From Lunularia cruciata (taxonomy: Eukaryota; Streptophyta; Marchantiopsida; Lunulariales; Lunulariaceae): a stretch of 64,000 nucleotides of DNA. The notes under the pieces were generated by a model, which was not told the origin of the DNA, searched no databases, and worked only from the letters and a program-made list of their open reading frames with translations. The position numbers and the translations under genes were made by a program. Position 1 is the first letter of the stretch. Every line of letters begins with the position of its first letter. Location: assembly GCA_948567375.1 (NCBI GenBank), contig OX419758.1, forward strand, positions 42,361,473 to 42,425,472, written 5' to 3'. This document shows, piece by piece, positions 1 to 11,470 of the stretch.

Positions 1-314
1 TTGGGAACATGGAGGGTCACCAAGAGTAAAGGTTGAGGCTATGTAAGGTTCCCCAAGGGTTTGAGGTGATTTTAGGTGTTGATCTCAAGACAAGAGAGTT
101 TAGAATAAAATTTGAAGAGAGTGTTGAGACGATCTAAAACATACACTGCTTGGGGGAAAGAGTGAGTCTAAGTGCTTTTTATGTAGAGAGAAGGGACATA
201 AGGCAAGTTCATGTCCATTTACCTTTGAGAAAAAGAGATTGAAGGAAAGTAGAGGCTTACTTGACTTAGGATTGCATGTTGGACCTTCTTCACCAAGATT
301 GGGAGGAAGGAGAT
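1..314 (+). pseudogene. Family G upstream zinc-knuckle ORF (ORF0), broken copy
   Basis: This is the plus-strand counterpart of the 165-aa ORF at 58167-58664: the same order of landmarks is visible (EGHQE, KVPQGFEV, a CFLC-type zinc knuckle near 178-220, then a LLDLGLHVGPSSPRLGGR-like stretch near 258-310). The frame is broken by stops, for example just after the VE-T region near 135. The copy runs in from the left edge, is cut at 314 by the solo LTR that follows, and resumes at 2758. It belongs to a truncated Ty3/gypsy element whose gag follows at about 3164. No function is expected. Confidence 0.75.
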
Positions 315-839
315 TGTGGTACCCCCATTTTTTGTTTTCTTCTGATTTGTTAGAGTTTTTGAAGAAGAAGTTAGTAAGAAAGCTGAATTACAAAGGAAAG
401 AATGCATGGGTGTGTCTACGGAGTAAACCCAAAGAAGTTGACTTTGGGTCAGAAAGTAGAAGTACTCGGATGGGAGGTACAAAGAGTCCAAAGAAGTACT
501 TGTCTTTGGACCAAAACATGAAGGCCAATATGAAGACGGTCTAACAACCTTTCTATGTGGCAAGAAAGTACACTTCAAGAAATGGTGGAGGCAAGAGAAG
601 AATGCCTTGATAGTGACAAGAAATCAACACATAGAAGAAAGGGGATTTAATTTTGAAATTGTTTGAGGAATGACTACACTTCGAGGTAATATAAAATTGT
701 GACTGCACAGGGGGAAATCAAATATGTCAAGTAGATATCTTATTCCTCTAAGTAGTCATCCTGCAGTAATGCGTGTCAAGAAGCCAATTGAGAGTGAAAT
801 TTTCTAAAAGGGGTCCAAAGGGGTCCAAAAGGGGTTAGA

Positions 840-1961
840 GTGTCACGTCCAGGAGAGGGAATAGTTTTCCAGTGCCAAAAAATGAGAGATCAAATCATGG
901 CAAAAAAGGTCAAGAACACACTCGCAATAAGGAGCTTTGCAATTTGTAGATTAGATGTCATAGCAAGGATTGAAGTCTTGAATAGACTTTGTATTATGTT
1001 TTTAGTTTGGAACTTGAATTTCAGTTTCCTAGGAGTCATGGCAAAGATAGCTGCTAGTAATTGTGAGGAAGGCCCTAAAGTCAAGGGGAAGAGAGATGCC
1101 GCATCAAGCCAAAGCATTGAAGGAGCAGACAATGTTGCTAACAAAGATGAAAGAGGAAGTCAATGAAGCATGCATCAAAAGTATTCATGTGAAGGTGATG
1201 GTAGTAGTGATGGAGCAGGAATTAGAAGGGCTAAAGAAGAGTGCAGCAGGGAAAGATCAAGCATGGCAGAGAGAGCTGTCTATCCGACATCAAGAAGAAG
1301 AAAGATTGAGAGACTTGGTAAGAAGTGCTGAGTTACAAAGTTCTCAGTATGTGGAGGAGAAGAAGATGCTACTAAGTACAAAGACGAGTTGAAGATGTAC
1401 CGGGAAGAGTTAAAGGCAGAGCAATCTTGGGGATATGCATCAGAATCAGTAGGAGAACTTGTTGGAAGACTATGAGCAATGTTGAGCATGAAGGATGAAG
1501 GAAGATTGGAAGAAGCAAGACTACACAAATTGAAGTTACTTGTGCAAGAAACTCAGAAGAGAAGAGCAAAGGATGTTGATATGAACACTCTTCTGATTTG
1601 TTTAAGGGAGAGAGTAGATAGAAAGATGTTGGAAGTAGGAGACAATGTCAGCCTCAGATTAGATTTAGTGAATTCAGAGTTAGGGAGAATTAGAAGAAGT
1701 GTGCAAGAAGATAAGAAATCTGAAGTTGTAGAAATAGGGGTGCATGTGTCTTCAGAGTTGTCATCTAAGACATTAGAGAAGTGTGGGTTAGGAGATAAAG
1801 AGTTAGATAAGGTACCTACTAGTGTAATTGTAGTTCAGAGTGAGGAAGTAGTAGAAATAGTGAAGGACCTAGTAGAATTAGATAAACCCAAAGAAGGAGA
1901 AGTGAAAGGAAGATCATCGGGTTTGGAAGCCAAGGAAGAAGTTTGGATTGGATTAGATTAG
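840..1961 (+). pseudogene. U3-resident ORF of family U, copy 1 (internally deleted)
   Basis: Fragments at 840-1166, 1063-1392 and 1479-1961 belong to one degraded reading frame shared with four other U copies. The N-terminal piece has the family motif RLDVIARIEVLNRL followed by a hydrophobic FLVWNLNFSF stretch. The rest is Lys/Glu-rich, heptad-like sequence ending in the conserved C-terminal block (LHKLKLLVQETQKR, then a VDRKMLEVGDN motif). The segment with the FFHKMF and YFVPFA motifs seen in copies 3 and 4 is missing, so about 1.35 kb has been lost. No recognised domain; function unknown. Confidence 0.6.
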
Positions 1962-2066
1962 TAACAATTTTGAGATATGAAGAGATGCATTGTCATTTCT
2001 GATCTGCAGGTAGGTAAAGTTGTTGTAAAATGGTATATTAGTTAGTAATTTCTAAAGTGCTCTACC

Positions 2067-2074
2067 TATTTAAA
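2067..2074 (+). promoter_or_regulatory. TATA-like box of U LTR copy 1
   Basis: TATTTAAA in the context CTATTTAAAGGAGG, 0.69 kb before the LTR end. The same motif recurs at the same relative place in copies U2, U3 and U4 and is altered to TGTTTAAA in the 3' LTR of the complete element. This marks the likely U3/R region by position; transcription has not been shown. Confidence 0.5.
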
Positions 2075-2184
2075 GGAGGCATGTGCAGTGTTATGTTGTT
2101 CAAAATTCCAAATTTTTGAAGACAGATAAAGTGAAGTGCTGATTTCAATGCTCGTCACTTGAGCTTGATTCTGAGTATCAACTC

Positions 2185-2206
2185 TGTGTGTGTGTGTGTG
2201 TGTGTG
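2185..2206. repeat. (TG)11 microsatellite
   Basis: Eleven TG units inside the presumed R-U5 part of solo LTR U1. The other U copies have only a short TGTGTGT at this place, so it is a copy-specific expansion. Confidence 0.9.
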
Positions 2207-2757
2207 TTTGTGAGTTTATGCAGAATTCTGAAGTGCAAGTCAGTGTGTTTGTTGGATGTCATATTCTAGAGCCTTGATCTTCATTTTGTGTGTTTGATCC
2301 TAAGTGAAGTGCAATCAGAGCAATGCCTTGACAGACCTGAGAGGAATTGTAGTGTTGGTAGTATTTTGCATTTGTGAGTGCAATGTAGTGTTGATGTGAA
2401 GCAATTTTGATCAAGGAAGTTGTGCCTTTGGTGGAGGGCGGAATACAATTTTGAGATGAAGTTGTTTTGCAATGAAGTGTCATCTTTGGGAGAATCTGAA
2501 TCATCACAATCAAGATTTGTTTGGACAGAATTTGTTATGTTGTGATTATGGGTGTGTAAATTAGTGACAAGTTGTTGAGATTGAGTACCTGTTACTCTCT
2601 TCTGGGTGTTGTTTCTACCTGAGAGATTAAAGACACAACCAAGAAGAACTACTTGTTATTTTGTGACTTCATATTTGACTAATTCTGAATTGTATCTCTG
2701 TAGGAACAAAATTTACTTACCCAATTACCGCAAAAGTGATATTTTGGGGTTGTCATT

Positions 2758-3626
2758 GAGATCTAAAACCAATGAGTTATGTGAGGTTTGTGGAGTGGAG
2801 GGAAAAGGAAAAAGAACATGATTGTAGTGGAGTAATAATACTTTTAAAGACTTTGGTGAAAGATCTTGGAGAGAATCTTAGTACAATTACAAAGAAACTA
2901 CCACTTTTGTCAGCTGGTTCTCAAGATTAGTGATGGATATAATCTTTCAACTTATGGTTAAATTATCCATAATGGTTTGATTAATATGCACTCTAGGTTT
3001 TGATCTTGCTATAGAAATCTTGGAGTAATATGAACCTTTTGTGTTCCCTATGATGGATTATTCTCAAATGGTAATAGGCATGTATATACTCTATTAATTA
3101 TACAATGAGAGAAAAAGAGAACAAAAAGATTGAGAGAAAAGATAAATATTGTGAGGAGTTAAGATGAGGGAACTTCCAATTTTCTTTGGCAAAGATGGAG
3201 AAAATGTGGAGGCCTTTGTGAGAGACTTCAAGTGAGCTTGCATAGGAAACAATGAGAGGAGGAAGAATGAGTGGGTCTCATTATTATTGGATTTCTTTGA
3301 GGATACAACACTTACATGGTATGAGTCAAAATACAAACAAAGGAAAGATGGGCAAGAAGAGTCTTTGGAGAGTTTGACTTCAACATTCATTGAAAAATTT
3401 CTTCTAGATGAGAGTTATGAGAGATTTTTGAGTGAGGTTACCTTCCTCTAATAAGGAGATAAAGAGAAAGTGAGATTATATGTAGGAAGAATGGAGAAGT
3501 TAGAGTGAAGATTTTGTATAATGTTGAGGAAGGGTGGGGATGATAGGGAGACTACTATGATTGGCATAGGAGCCATGCTCACCAATAATTTTTTGCAAGG
3601 GTTGAGACCACAAATTAGAAGCATGG
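2758..3626 (+). pseudogene. Family G gag remnant, resumed after U1
   Basis: After the solo LTR the ORF0 tail resumes (TKELCEVCGVEG-like, near 2765-2805). A leader follows, then a gag start near 3164 (REL-PIFFGKDGENVEAFVRDFK). Landmarks of the intact G gag can be followed to about 3625 (NNERRKNEW, LTWYES, FLLDESYERF, TTMIGIGAMLT). Frames are interrupted, for example by TGA right after VRDFK and by TAA after the VTFL stretch. The copy ends abruptly where repeat S starts. It shares the layout of the 52.4-60.2 kb element but lies on the opposite strand. Confidence 0.75.
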
Positions 3627-5241
3627 TGCTGTACTTTTCTTTTTTCTCTTTAGGAACACATATGGTGCCTAGTTGTGGAGCCTATCAAAGATTGTAGATA
3701 AAACTATCCCTACTATTTTGAGTGTGCATAGAACCCAACCAGTAGAACTCTTCACTCTAGGTTTTGGTATTTTTGCTATCGGGTAGGGTAGTAACGGGCA
3801 ACCTAACCTATCATCATAAACACACACTCTTGGTCTATTGGTCATCACTTCCAGCATTACCAAGGAGGAATACATAGCATTCCTAGAAGAAAATGACCTA
3901 AGCGCATTGCCTACACACTAATCCAAACCAATTGGGCATACACATATGCATGCAAGCATAAAGAGGATCCAATCACAAGAATTTGGTAACAACCCTTTGT
4001 GTTTTTTGTTGGAATTGAACTTCATAGCACTCTTGCTCTATCATCAAGCTAATTTCAACCTTTACTCTAAGCTTCCTCAAATATGTACTTCAACCCTCAA
4101 CCAATTTGTACTCCAAGTGGGGTAATTTTATGTCTTTTTGAAGAGGAAAGTTCTATGTAACTGAGATGGACATAATTTTCTTTATGAGACTTGTATTCTA
4201 GTGTTCTAGGATTCAATAGAAAGCCTATGAGATAAGCTTTCCAATTATATAAAATAAACCACAATCTAATCTCTATAGCTCTCTGGAAAATCTCTCAAAC
4301 TTGGCCAATTTTTTATAGTTTTCACCTTAATTTCAAAATCCCTAATTTAGGGTTTGCTCTTGGTTCAGGGTAGTTTTCCCCATATTTCTGGATCAAAGGT
4401 GCACTTAATCCTCAAAAAAACTCCAGTAACCTAAAATTCTCACTCATGGATACACAAATAGGAGAATTGACACTCAATCATGATAAAAGATAAAAATACT
4501 CTACCGAGCCTATGATAGTATTTTCAGTAGAGTGTGTTGCATCAGCTCTCACTCTCCATCAACCCAAAGTCAACTAAATATTTTACAATAGCTGGTTGTG
4601 CCCTTGGCTACACCTCTTTAAAATTTAGTACCCTTATCCAGCCCCAAACTCTAGATATGGATCAATTCTTGAGTTGGGCTAACTTGTGAGCTTTGAATAC
4701 CTAAGTATCCTTGATCCAAGACCCTAAATTGTCTATTTGAGGAATTCACATAAAACCTTTGCACAAAAGTGAAAAACCCTAGCCACCAACAATATTGGAA
4801 GTTTATTCAGGCCATAACTTTAGGAGTGACCAAATCTTCAAACCTGATCAGCATCTCATCTCCAACCCAACTAACAAATCATAAAATTCTCTCATGAAGC
4901 TCCAAATTGTCTATTTTGTGCTCTTGGGTATGAATTCTACCCCCCTTGATTCAATAGATCATATCTCCCATAGAATCAACTCAAATCACTCAATTCTAGT
5001 CTTCAAATTATAGCCTATCAGCTCCTTTCACCAACAATAGTTTTGTCTCCTCAAATGCCTTCCCTAAACTCCTTATATAGTTAAAAAACATACGACTTCT
5101 CTTGGAACCCAATCTCTTGCAATTTTCTAATTCATCCTCTTCATTTTTGACAAGTGGACCTTACAACTCCACCTTGAAGTTCATGAGAAAAATTGAGCCA
5201 TTCTCCATCTACAAGAGCACATAGATTATCAAATCCTAAAC
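3627..5241. repeat. Interspersed repeat S, copy 1 (unclassified)
   Basis: This stretch of about 1.6 kb aligns by eye from end to end with 62443-64000. Shared blocks include GGTGCCTAGTTGTGGAG, CTCTTGGTCTA, GAGGATCCAATC and TTGTGCTCTTGG. It has no long ORF in either copy. It contains GGTGC once at 3664-3668, the sequence that is duplicated around the complete U element in the other copy, so it represents the empty insertion site. It may be the LTR or untranslated part of a further retrotransposon; the family was not recognised. Confidence 0.7.
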
Positions 5242-5370
5242 TTGCACCACTATTTTGGATTCTAGTGTGTTGACTTTGTATTATTATTTGGTGTTTGGCT
5301 TTAAGAAAAGAGTTGAGAACTCTTGGACCCACAAGCCTTTTTGCTTCAAATTCTTCTATAGAACCCAAAG
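5242..5370 (+). mobile_element. Family G LTR fragment
   Basis: Matches the inner part of the family G LTR in the sense orientation of the 1-3626 remnant. Compare the reverse complement of 52760-52890: the CTTTGGACTAAAGAAGAATC, GGCCCAAGAGTTCTCAACTC and CAAGTCAACACACT blocks are all present. Both LTR ends are missing. It may be the leftover 3' LTR of the truncated G copy to its left. Confidence 0.65.
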
Positions 5371-5923
5371 TTAATGTTTGCAGAGATGCTCACATTTGAG
5401 GGATGGTGTATGTGGTACCCACATTTTTTTGTTTTTAACAAGTTTTAAAGAAGAAATGTATTTTCAAAGCCAAAGGAAGGTTAAAGAGGGAATAAATAAG
5501 AAGAATTTTGTGTTTGGCATAGACCTGAAGTCGGGTCAGGAAAAAGGAAGTATGAAGCCAAAGACAGAGGACTTTGTATCAGGATGTGCAACCCAAACCA
5601 AAGAACCTGTAACAACTTTTCCTTTGGTTCAGCCAATCAAGAAAGTACGTGGGAAGAAAGTGACTACCTTGGGATCGAGATGACCTTGAGAGTGGTAGGA
5701 AACCAACCTGCAAAATTGGTGGGTAAACAAGGAATTGAATGAAGAATGACCTATCAGCAAAAGACTATAAAATTAAGATTTTGACAAGAAATCACTGCAA
5801 TGTCTAGACAATATCATGTTCCTACTTAGAGTCATCCCAAAGGAATGAAAACTGTCAGCACATAAGAGGAGTGGATTAGAGTCTAGGATTTGATCTTTCA
5901 TAAACAAAGAGTGAGGAAGCACA

Positions 5924-6658
5924 TGTAATGCTCCAAGGACAAGAGAAAAGAGAAAACACATATTTCACACTCAATCATCCGATGCCTCAAAGGAGCACCT
6001 TCTCTTTATTATATAGACAAAGCGGATTCCTCCAAGGAAGCTCCACCATAGGATTAGGCACACATATAGGTGACATGTCAGCAAGCTCCACCCTTGGATT
6101 ACTTGCTTGGATGGGTGACATGTTGGTCTTGGTCCTATCTGGTTGGTCAAACAAACTTTGACCAAAGGGAATCTTTTAGGGAATCTTCCTGTATGAATCT
6201 TAGAATCACATGGGTGAGGTACCGTTGGAAAGCTCTCGGTGAGACAAAGAAGGGGGGAGGAAAGGCAGCCTCTACTCCATTGGGGGAAGAATTTGCACAT
6301 TTTCAAGGCCTAATTCATCCGTTTAAGCCTCCAAAATTGCCTTCAAAGATTTTATGTATATTTTGGTTCCTACTCTATTAGTAAAAGTCCCCTTTTGGTG
6401 ATTCCTCTTTCTGCTTTGTTTAGTCTATCAAGTGTAACATCCTTCCAGATGTTACCAAACCAATTCTCACCTTTAAATCATATGTCTAGCTATTGGTTAT
6501 AGGTTTTCAAGTCTATTTTGGTTTCTGCCCTATTTGTAAAAGTACTCCTTTGGTGCTACTTCTATCTGATATATTTTGACCATCATGTATAACATCATTC
6601 CAGATTTTACCAAACCAAATTTCACATCTAGATCATATGGCTAGCTCTTGGTATTACA
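5924..6658 (-). mobile_element. Family C (chromovirus) solo LTR nested in U2
   Basis: Read on the minus strand it begins TGTAATACCAAGAGCTAGCC and ends in GCATTACA. It aligns with the C 3' LTR at 10872-11470 and with a second solo copy at 37015-37760. Flanks GCACA (5919-5923) and ACACA (6659-6663) differ by one base, so a decayed 5-bp TSD is likely. Internal CTTTATTATATAG (near 6004-6016) gives a TATA-like box on the minus strand. No coding sequence. Confidence 0.7.
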
Positions 6659-6689
6659 ACACACAATGGCCCCAAAGAGAAATAAGCAG

Positions 6690-9090
6690 AGCACGGTGAG
6701 GAGTTGCAATTTTTTGATTAGATGTATTGGCAAGGATTGAAGTCTTGACCAGACTTTGCATCACATTTTTGGCCTAGAATTGGAATTTGATCTTTCCATG
6801 GTTCATGGAAGAAATCATTGCCATCAATTGTAGAGATGGGCCTAAGCTTGAAGGGAAGAGAGAAAATCCAACTCGATGGATTGAGTCAGATTGGAGATTA
6901 GTCATGGGGAGAGAAGCAGGAGAAGTAGGAGGTGCCACCTTCTATCAAAAGTGTGAGTTGTTGAAAGAAACTACTAAGGTGAGGAATTCTTTTAGAAGAC
7001 CATGTACCAAAAACAAGTACAAGGTGGATAGTTATAAAGAGCCAATGCAAAGGAGGATTGTAAAAAAAATGATGGATATGTTCAAGCTAGAGCAAACCAC
7101 CTATGTAATGATGCAATAGGCAGTATTCTTCCATCAGATGTTTGCAAGAGAGGTGGTAGATTGGGCAAAGTGTTTGCACCAAAGAGTCAGGCAGATGATT
7201 ACCAATTGGAGAATGGATATGCCACCCCACTATTTTTTACCCTTTGCACTCCACTTCTACTTTGGATTAAACCTACTTAGCTTGGAGGCAAGAGGACGGA
7301 TGGTGTCCACTTTTACCCTGACTTATGAAGAGAAGCAGATGGGGATGAACAATATTACATTGAGCGGGTGCATGAAGGCAATGACTACTATTTGAAGGAA
7401 GTGACTACTACTTGAAGGATAGTGGCAGTGGATATCCCCATGCCAAGAAAGAGAAGTAGACCCAAAAGACTAGTACAAAGATTGAATCCAAAGCCCACAC
7501 CAATAGAAGTGAAGGAATCATCTTCAGAGGAAGAATAAGAAGGAGAAATGGAGTCAAAGGATGAAGCCTTAGGGCTAGAAGAAGAATTTACGCTGCAGCA
7601 TGGACAGTATAGTTGTGGCAATGAAGGAGAGACCAAAGTTCATCAATCAAGAGAATGGATTGTTGGAGAAGAAGAGCGGGAGTTTTTTGAGGTGATTGAC
7701 AACATGGAAGGACGAGACAAGTTGTGTCTAGAGTTACTTGCAGTCAAGTTGGAAGACAAACAAGTAGGAGAGGCTGCCTTGGTATTTCCAAGAGCAGCAA
7801 GGTCAAAGAGAAGCACTCAAGCTGTAGTTGCAAGACCGAGCAAAGTTGAAGACAAAGAGGAGAGCTCAAAGGGTGAGACATTGAAGATACAAAGATCACG
7901 TCATTGGAGTAAGGCACCAGACAAATAAGTGCCTATCAAAGACAAAGATATCAAAGACAAGGAAGGAAGATATGTTAGAGTCGAGTATCTACCAAAGATG
8001 TTTGTCCTTTTTTGGTGCATCTATAGCAGAAGAAAGCAAAGTTGAAGAAGAATCACCTGGGAGTGAAGGATGAGTTGGACATAGTAAAGCAATGGAGTGA
8101 GGAGACCTTGGAGTTGAGGAGTAAGCTAACCCGAGGAGAGAAGGAAGCAAAAGAACTTTAGGCTAAAGCAGTTTGTTGGAGGAAAAGCTTGGATACCTTG
8201 CAGGAGAACTTTGTAAAGTGCAGGGAAGAACTAAAGGAGCACAATGCATTGGTTGAGATGACAAAGTGAGAAGTTGTTGATGCTTGGGTAGAAATCCTAC
8301 ACTCAAAGGCAATTGTGGCAGTAATGGAGCAAGAGTTGGAGAGTTTGAAGAAGACCGCTGCAGAGAAGGATCAAGCTTTGCAACAAGAGTTGATAGAGCA
8401 TAATCAGGAAGAAGAATGATTGTGGGGGCTACTCAGAGGTCTCAAAGGTCAACTTGTCTAGTATGTGCAAGAGAAGAAGCCATTGAAGGCCAAATTTAAG
8501 AACAAGTTGATAATGTATTGAAATGAATTGGAAGTAGAGAGAAGTAAGGAGAAAGTAGTTCCAAGTGTGGAGTCATAGGAGCAATTGTGAAGGAGTTGAA
8601 AGCAATGTTGAGTATAGAAGTAGAGGTTAAGTTAGAAGAAGTGAGGCTGCATGAATTGAAATTGTTGGTGCAAGAGACAAGAAGAAGGAAAGCAAAGGAG
8701 GTGGACTTGAAAAATTTGTTGATTTGCTTGAGAAATCAAGTAGATACAAAGATGTTAGAGGTAGGAGATAATGTCTATCTCAGATTAGATTTTTTTTAGA
8801 TTAGACTTAGATACACTTCATAGTGAGGTAAAGATGGATAAGAAGTCCAAAGTTGTAGAAGTAGTAGTGCAATTGTCTTTGGGTGAGTTTCTTGAGACAT
8901 TAGAGAAGAGTGGGTTGGAAGATGAGAGTGTAGATAGGTTAGCTATCATTCCAATTGCAGTTCAAGTGAAAAGATAGTAGAAATAGTGGATGAAGTAGTA
9001 GTATTAGATAGACCCAAAGAAGGAGAAATAATGGGAGGAACATCGTGTTTGGAAGCCCAAGTCAAGGTTGACATCAAATCAAACTAGAAA
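6690..9090 (+). pseudogene. U3-resident ORF of family U, copy 2
   Basis: Fragments at 6787-7119, 7138-7395, 7548-7928 and 8587-8799 keep the family order. First comes the RLDVLARIEVL-like start (near 6718) and the NSYRRPC/KNKYKVDSYKEPM segment, then EQTTYVMMQ, FFHQMFAREVVDWAKC and HYFLPFALHFYFGLNLLS. These are followed by an acidic/Lys-rich middle and the C-terminal LHELKLLVQETRRRKAKE block. Stops and frameshifts separate the pieces. The size of the ancestral frame is about 800 codons. It lies upstream of the TATA box at 9206. No known domain could be named. Confidence 0.6.
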
Positions 9091-9205
9091 TAGATTTGAG
9101 ATATGAAGAGGTAGATATGAAGAAGTGGTTTATCATTTTGGATCTGTAAATTGGTAAAGTTGTTGTAGAATGGTATTTTTGTTACTAATTGTCAAGTGCA
9201 AAGCC

Positions 9206-9213
9206 TATTTAAA
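9206..9213 (+). promoter_or_regulatory. TATA-like box of U LTR copy 2
   Basis: TATTTAAA in CCTATTTAAAGGAAGC, 0.65 kb before the LTR end, at the same relative position as in the other U copies. Confidence 0.5.
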
Positions 9214-9857
9214 GGAAGCATTCATAGTGTGTTTTCTTTTGGTATTCATATTTTTGAAGTTAAGTAAAGCAAAGTGTTGTAACTCAGTGCTTGTCTTTTC
9301 AGCTTAATTTTGAGTATCAATCTTGTGTGTATGTTTGGGGAATTTTGATGTGCAAGTCAATGATCTTGTTGGATGTTGGATCTTGCAATTTCATTCTATG
9401 TGTTTGATCTTGAGTGGATAGCAATCAAAGCATAGATAGATTTGAGAGGAATTGTAGTGTTGGTAGTATTTTGCATTGATGAGCACAACACAAGGTTGAT
9501 GTGAAGCAATTTTGATCAAGGAAGTTGTGCTTTTAGTGGAGGGGTAGAACAAAATTTTGAGGTGAAGTCGTTTCATAGTGAAGTAGCCTTCTTCAAAACA
9601 GTTTGAATCATCACAATCAAGATTCTTTGGAAAGATTTGATGAAGTTGTGATTATAGGAGTGTAATTTGTGATGAGATTTTGAATCAATGCTTGACTCTC
9701 TTCTGGGTGTGGTTTCTACATGAGACTAAAGAAGAACTTAAGAAGAACTACATTGTTACTATTTACTTTGTATTTGACCATTTTTGAATTGTATCTCTTT
9801 GAGAATAAACTTTTACTTATTGATTACCACAAAAGTGATATATGTCAGGTTGTCACA

Positions 9858-10871
9858 CTACTCCCACACAACTTTACGAGCAAGTCATCATGGATCCAAT
9901 TTGTGAATTGCCCACACCACCTCAGGTTTGACTCCATTGTAGTCTTTGTAGGCCAACCTAGTAAAATGATTCATATGTGTCCTACAACCAAGGATGTGAT
10001 TGTTCCACAATTAGTTCATTTATACTTAATTGCGGTCTTCTCTCACCATGGCCTATCTTGAGTGCTCATCACCAATCAGGGCACCCAATTCATTAGTTTG
10101 TTCTGGAAAACACTCTTTTGCATCTTCAAAACCAAACTTTCCATGTCCATGGTATACCATCTACAAACCGATAGACAAATAGAATGGGCAAATCTTGGTG
10201 GAATTTGACTACAACACAATTTAGTGAATGCATCTACAAATGTTACACCATTCTTCCTCATGTATGGAGAACATCCTTTCACACCTTCAGCCTTGGTAAA
10301 GGTCCGCCTAGTGGCTACAAAAGTTGAAATTGTAAACCTTTTTATTTCTATAATCCAACATGGGGTTGAGAATGCCAAGCACAGGTTGCAAATAGCCCAA
10401 AATCAGTAAAAAAAATATGCACATGGATTTTAGCATTGGGGATCCACAACCAACCTCATGTTAGTTGGCCCTCATAAGCTTATACCTCATTTTATTGGGC
10501 CTTTCCCATCATCAATTAAATCTATATAGTGGCCAATCACCTTGAGCTATCACCACACATGATTATCCATCCAATGTTCCATGTTTCCTTGCTATATAGA
10601 TATGCACTCTGATTGCCCCACTTTCCTTCCATCTAAGAAGTTAGACCTTGTCCAACATACATTGATGGCACGGAGGAATACAAAGTCAAACACATTCTCC
10701 AAAAATGTATCCACCATCTGCATGTGGAATATCTCATATATTGGAAAGGTTATGTATTGTATGAGGCCACATGGGAGCCTACAGCTAACTTTGACCAATG
10801 CACCGATGTTAATGCAATCTTTTGGGTAATAGCTTTGCAATGAAGATGTTGTGTTTTTAAAGGGGAAGGTT
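9858..10871 (+). pseudogene. Family C chromovirus pol 3' end: integrase core plus chromodomain
   Basis: A broken Ty3/gypsy integrase is readable: FDSIVVFVGQPSKMIHMCPTT near 9930-10000, then LITNQGTQFIS near 10065-10095. The usual Asp of the second DDE position is Asn here. A Q-TDRQIEWAN segment supplies the Glu position (near 10160-10190), and STNVTPFFLMYGEHPF follows near 10232-10275. From about 10658 to 10831 a chromodomain is open without stops (EYLIYWKGYVLYEATWEP), the hallmark of plant chromoviruses. A purine-rich tract (AAAGGGGAAGGT, near 10858-10869) precedes the LTR. The 5' part of the element is absent. Integration activity is not expected. Confidence 0.85.
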
Positions 10872-11470
10872 TGTAATACCATTGGCTAGGCATATTATCT
10901 AGAGGTGAAAATTGGTTTGGTAATATCTTGAGAGATGTCATATATGATGGTCTAAGTAGATCAAATAGAGGTGTGACCAAAAGAGTACTTCCACTAATAG
11001 AGCAAAGGCCAAAAACACCTTGAAAATTATAGAGCTAATTTTGGAGGTCTACATTGATGAATTAGGGCTCAAAAAACAAATTAATATTCCTCCCAATGGA
11101 TAAAAGTTTGTTGCCTTCTCTCCCGATATTTTTCTCATTTAGAGCTTTCCAATGGTACCATGCTATTTTGAGCTTCCTACAAGAAGATTCCCCAAATATT
11201 CCTCCAATCAAACTTATTTGGCAAATCAAATAGGACAAGGATCAACATGTCACCAATCCAATCAAATAATCTAAGGGGAGCTCACTGAAATGTTACCAAT
11301 CCATGTATCTGATCCAAGGGTGCAACTCCCTTTGAGTGTACCTTCTTTGCTATATAATAAAGACAAGGTGTTCCTTTGGGGCATCAAAGTATTGAGAGAT
11401 GAAACCTTGTATTTCTCTTTTGTTTCTTCTCTTGTTCTCTTGGTGTTTCTCACGGCTTTGGAATATTACA
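10872..11470 (+). mobile_element. Family C 3' LTR
   Basis: Begins TGTAATACCATTGGCTAGGC directly after the polypurine tract and ends GGAATATTACA, giving TG...CA ends. It is homologous in reverse to the solo LTRs at 5924-6658 and 37015-37760, which links those orphan LTRs to a chromodomain-bearing element. Length is 599 bp versus about 740 bp for the solo copies, so it has lost some sequence. Confidence 0.75.

Larger units (their letters stand above)
315..2757 (+). mobile_element. Family U solo LTR, copy U1 (2.44 kb), TSD GAGAT
   Basis: The unit starts TGTGGTACCC and ends GGTTGTCATT, where other copies end in GTTGTCACA. It is flanked by GAGAT at 310-314 and 2758-2762, and it interrupts family G ORF0; the uninterrupted site is visible in the intact G element near 58330-58347. 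There is no second LTR and no internal region, so it is a solo LTR. It is about 1.35 kb shorter than the full-length U LTRs because the middle of its ORF is deleted. A TATA-like box lies at 2067-2074 and the last 0.69 kb (presumed R-U5) is well conserved with the other copies. Confidence 0.85.
5411..9857 (+). mobile_element. Family U LTR, copy U2, interrupted by a C solo LTR
   Basis: Starts TGTGGTACCCACA at 5411 and ends GTTGTCACA at 9857. Without the nested 5924-6658 insertion it is 3.71 kb, close to U3 (3.90 kb) and U4 (3.78 kb). It carries a degraded copy of the U3 ORF (about 6690-9090), a TATTTAAA box at 9206-9213 and the conserved 0.65-kb R-U5-like end. The flanks (GTGTA left, CTACT right) do not match, unlike the other copies, so it is not a simple solo LTR with an intact TSD. 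Recombination between elements or a deletion next to the chromovirus fragment is likely. Confidence 0.75.

Noticed and set aside
219-578. 119-aa minus-strand ORF
   Set aside because: It crosses the boundary between G ORF0 and the U1 LTR, so it cannot be an old coding unit.
315-2757. Family U units as DNA transposons with TGTG ends
   Set aside because: The ends are not inverted repeats, TSDs are 5 bp, and a tRNA-Asp-like primer-binding site follows U4, so they are LTRs.
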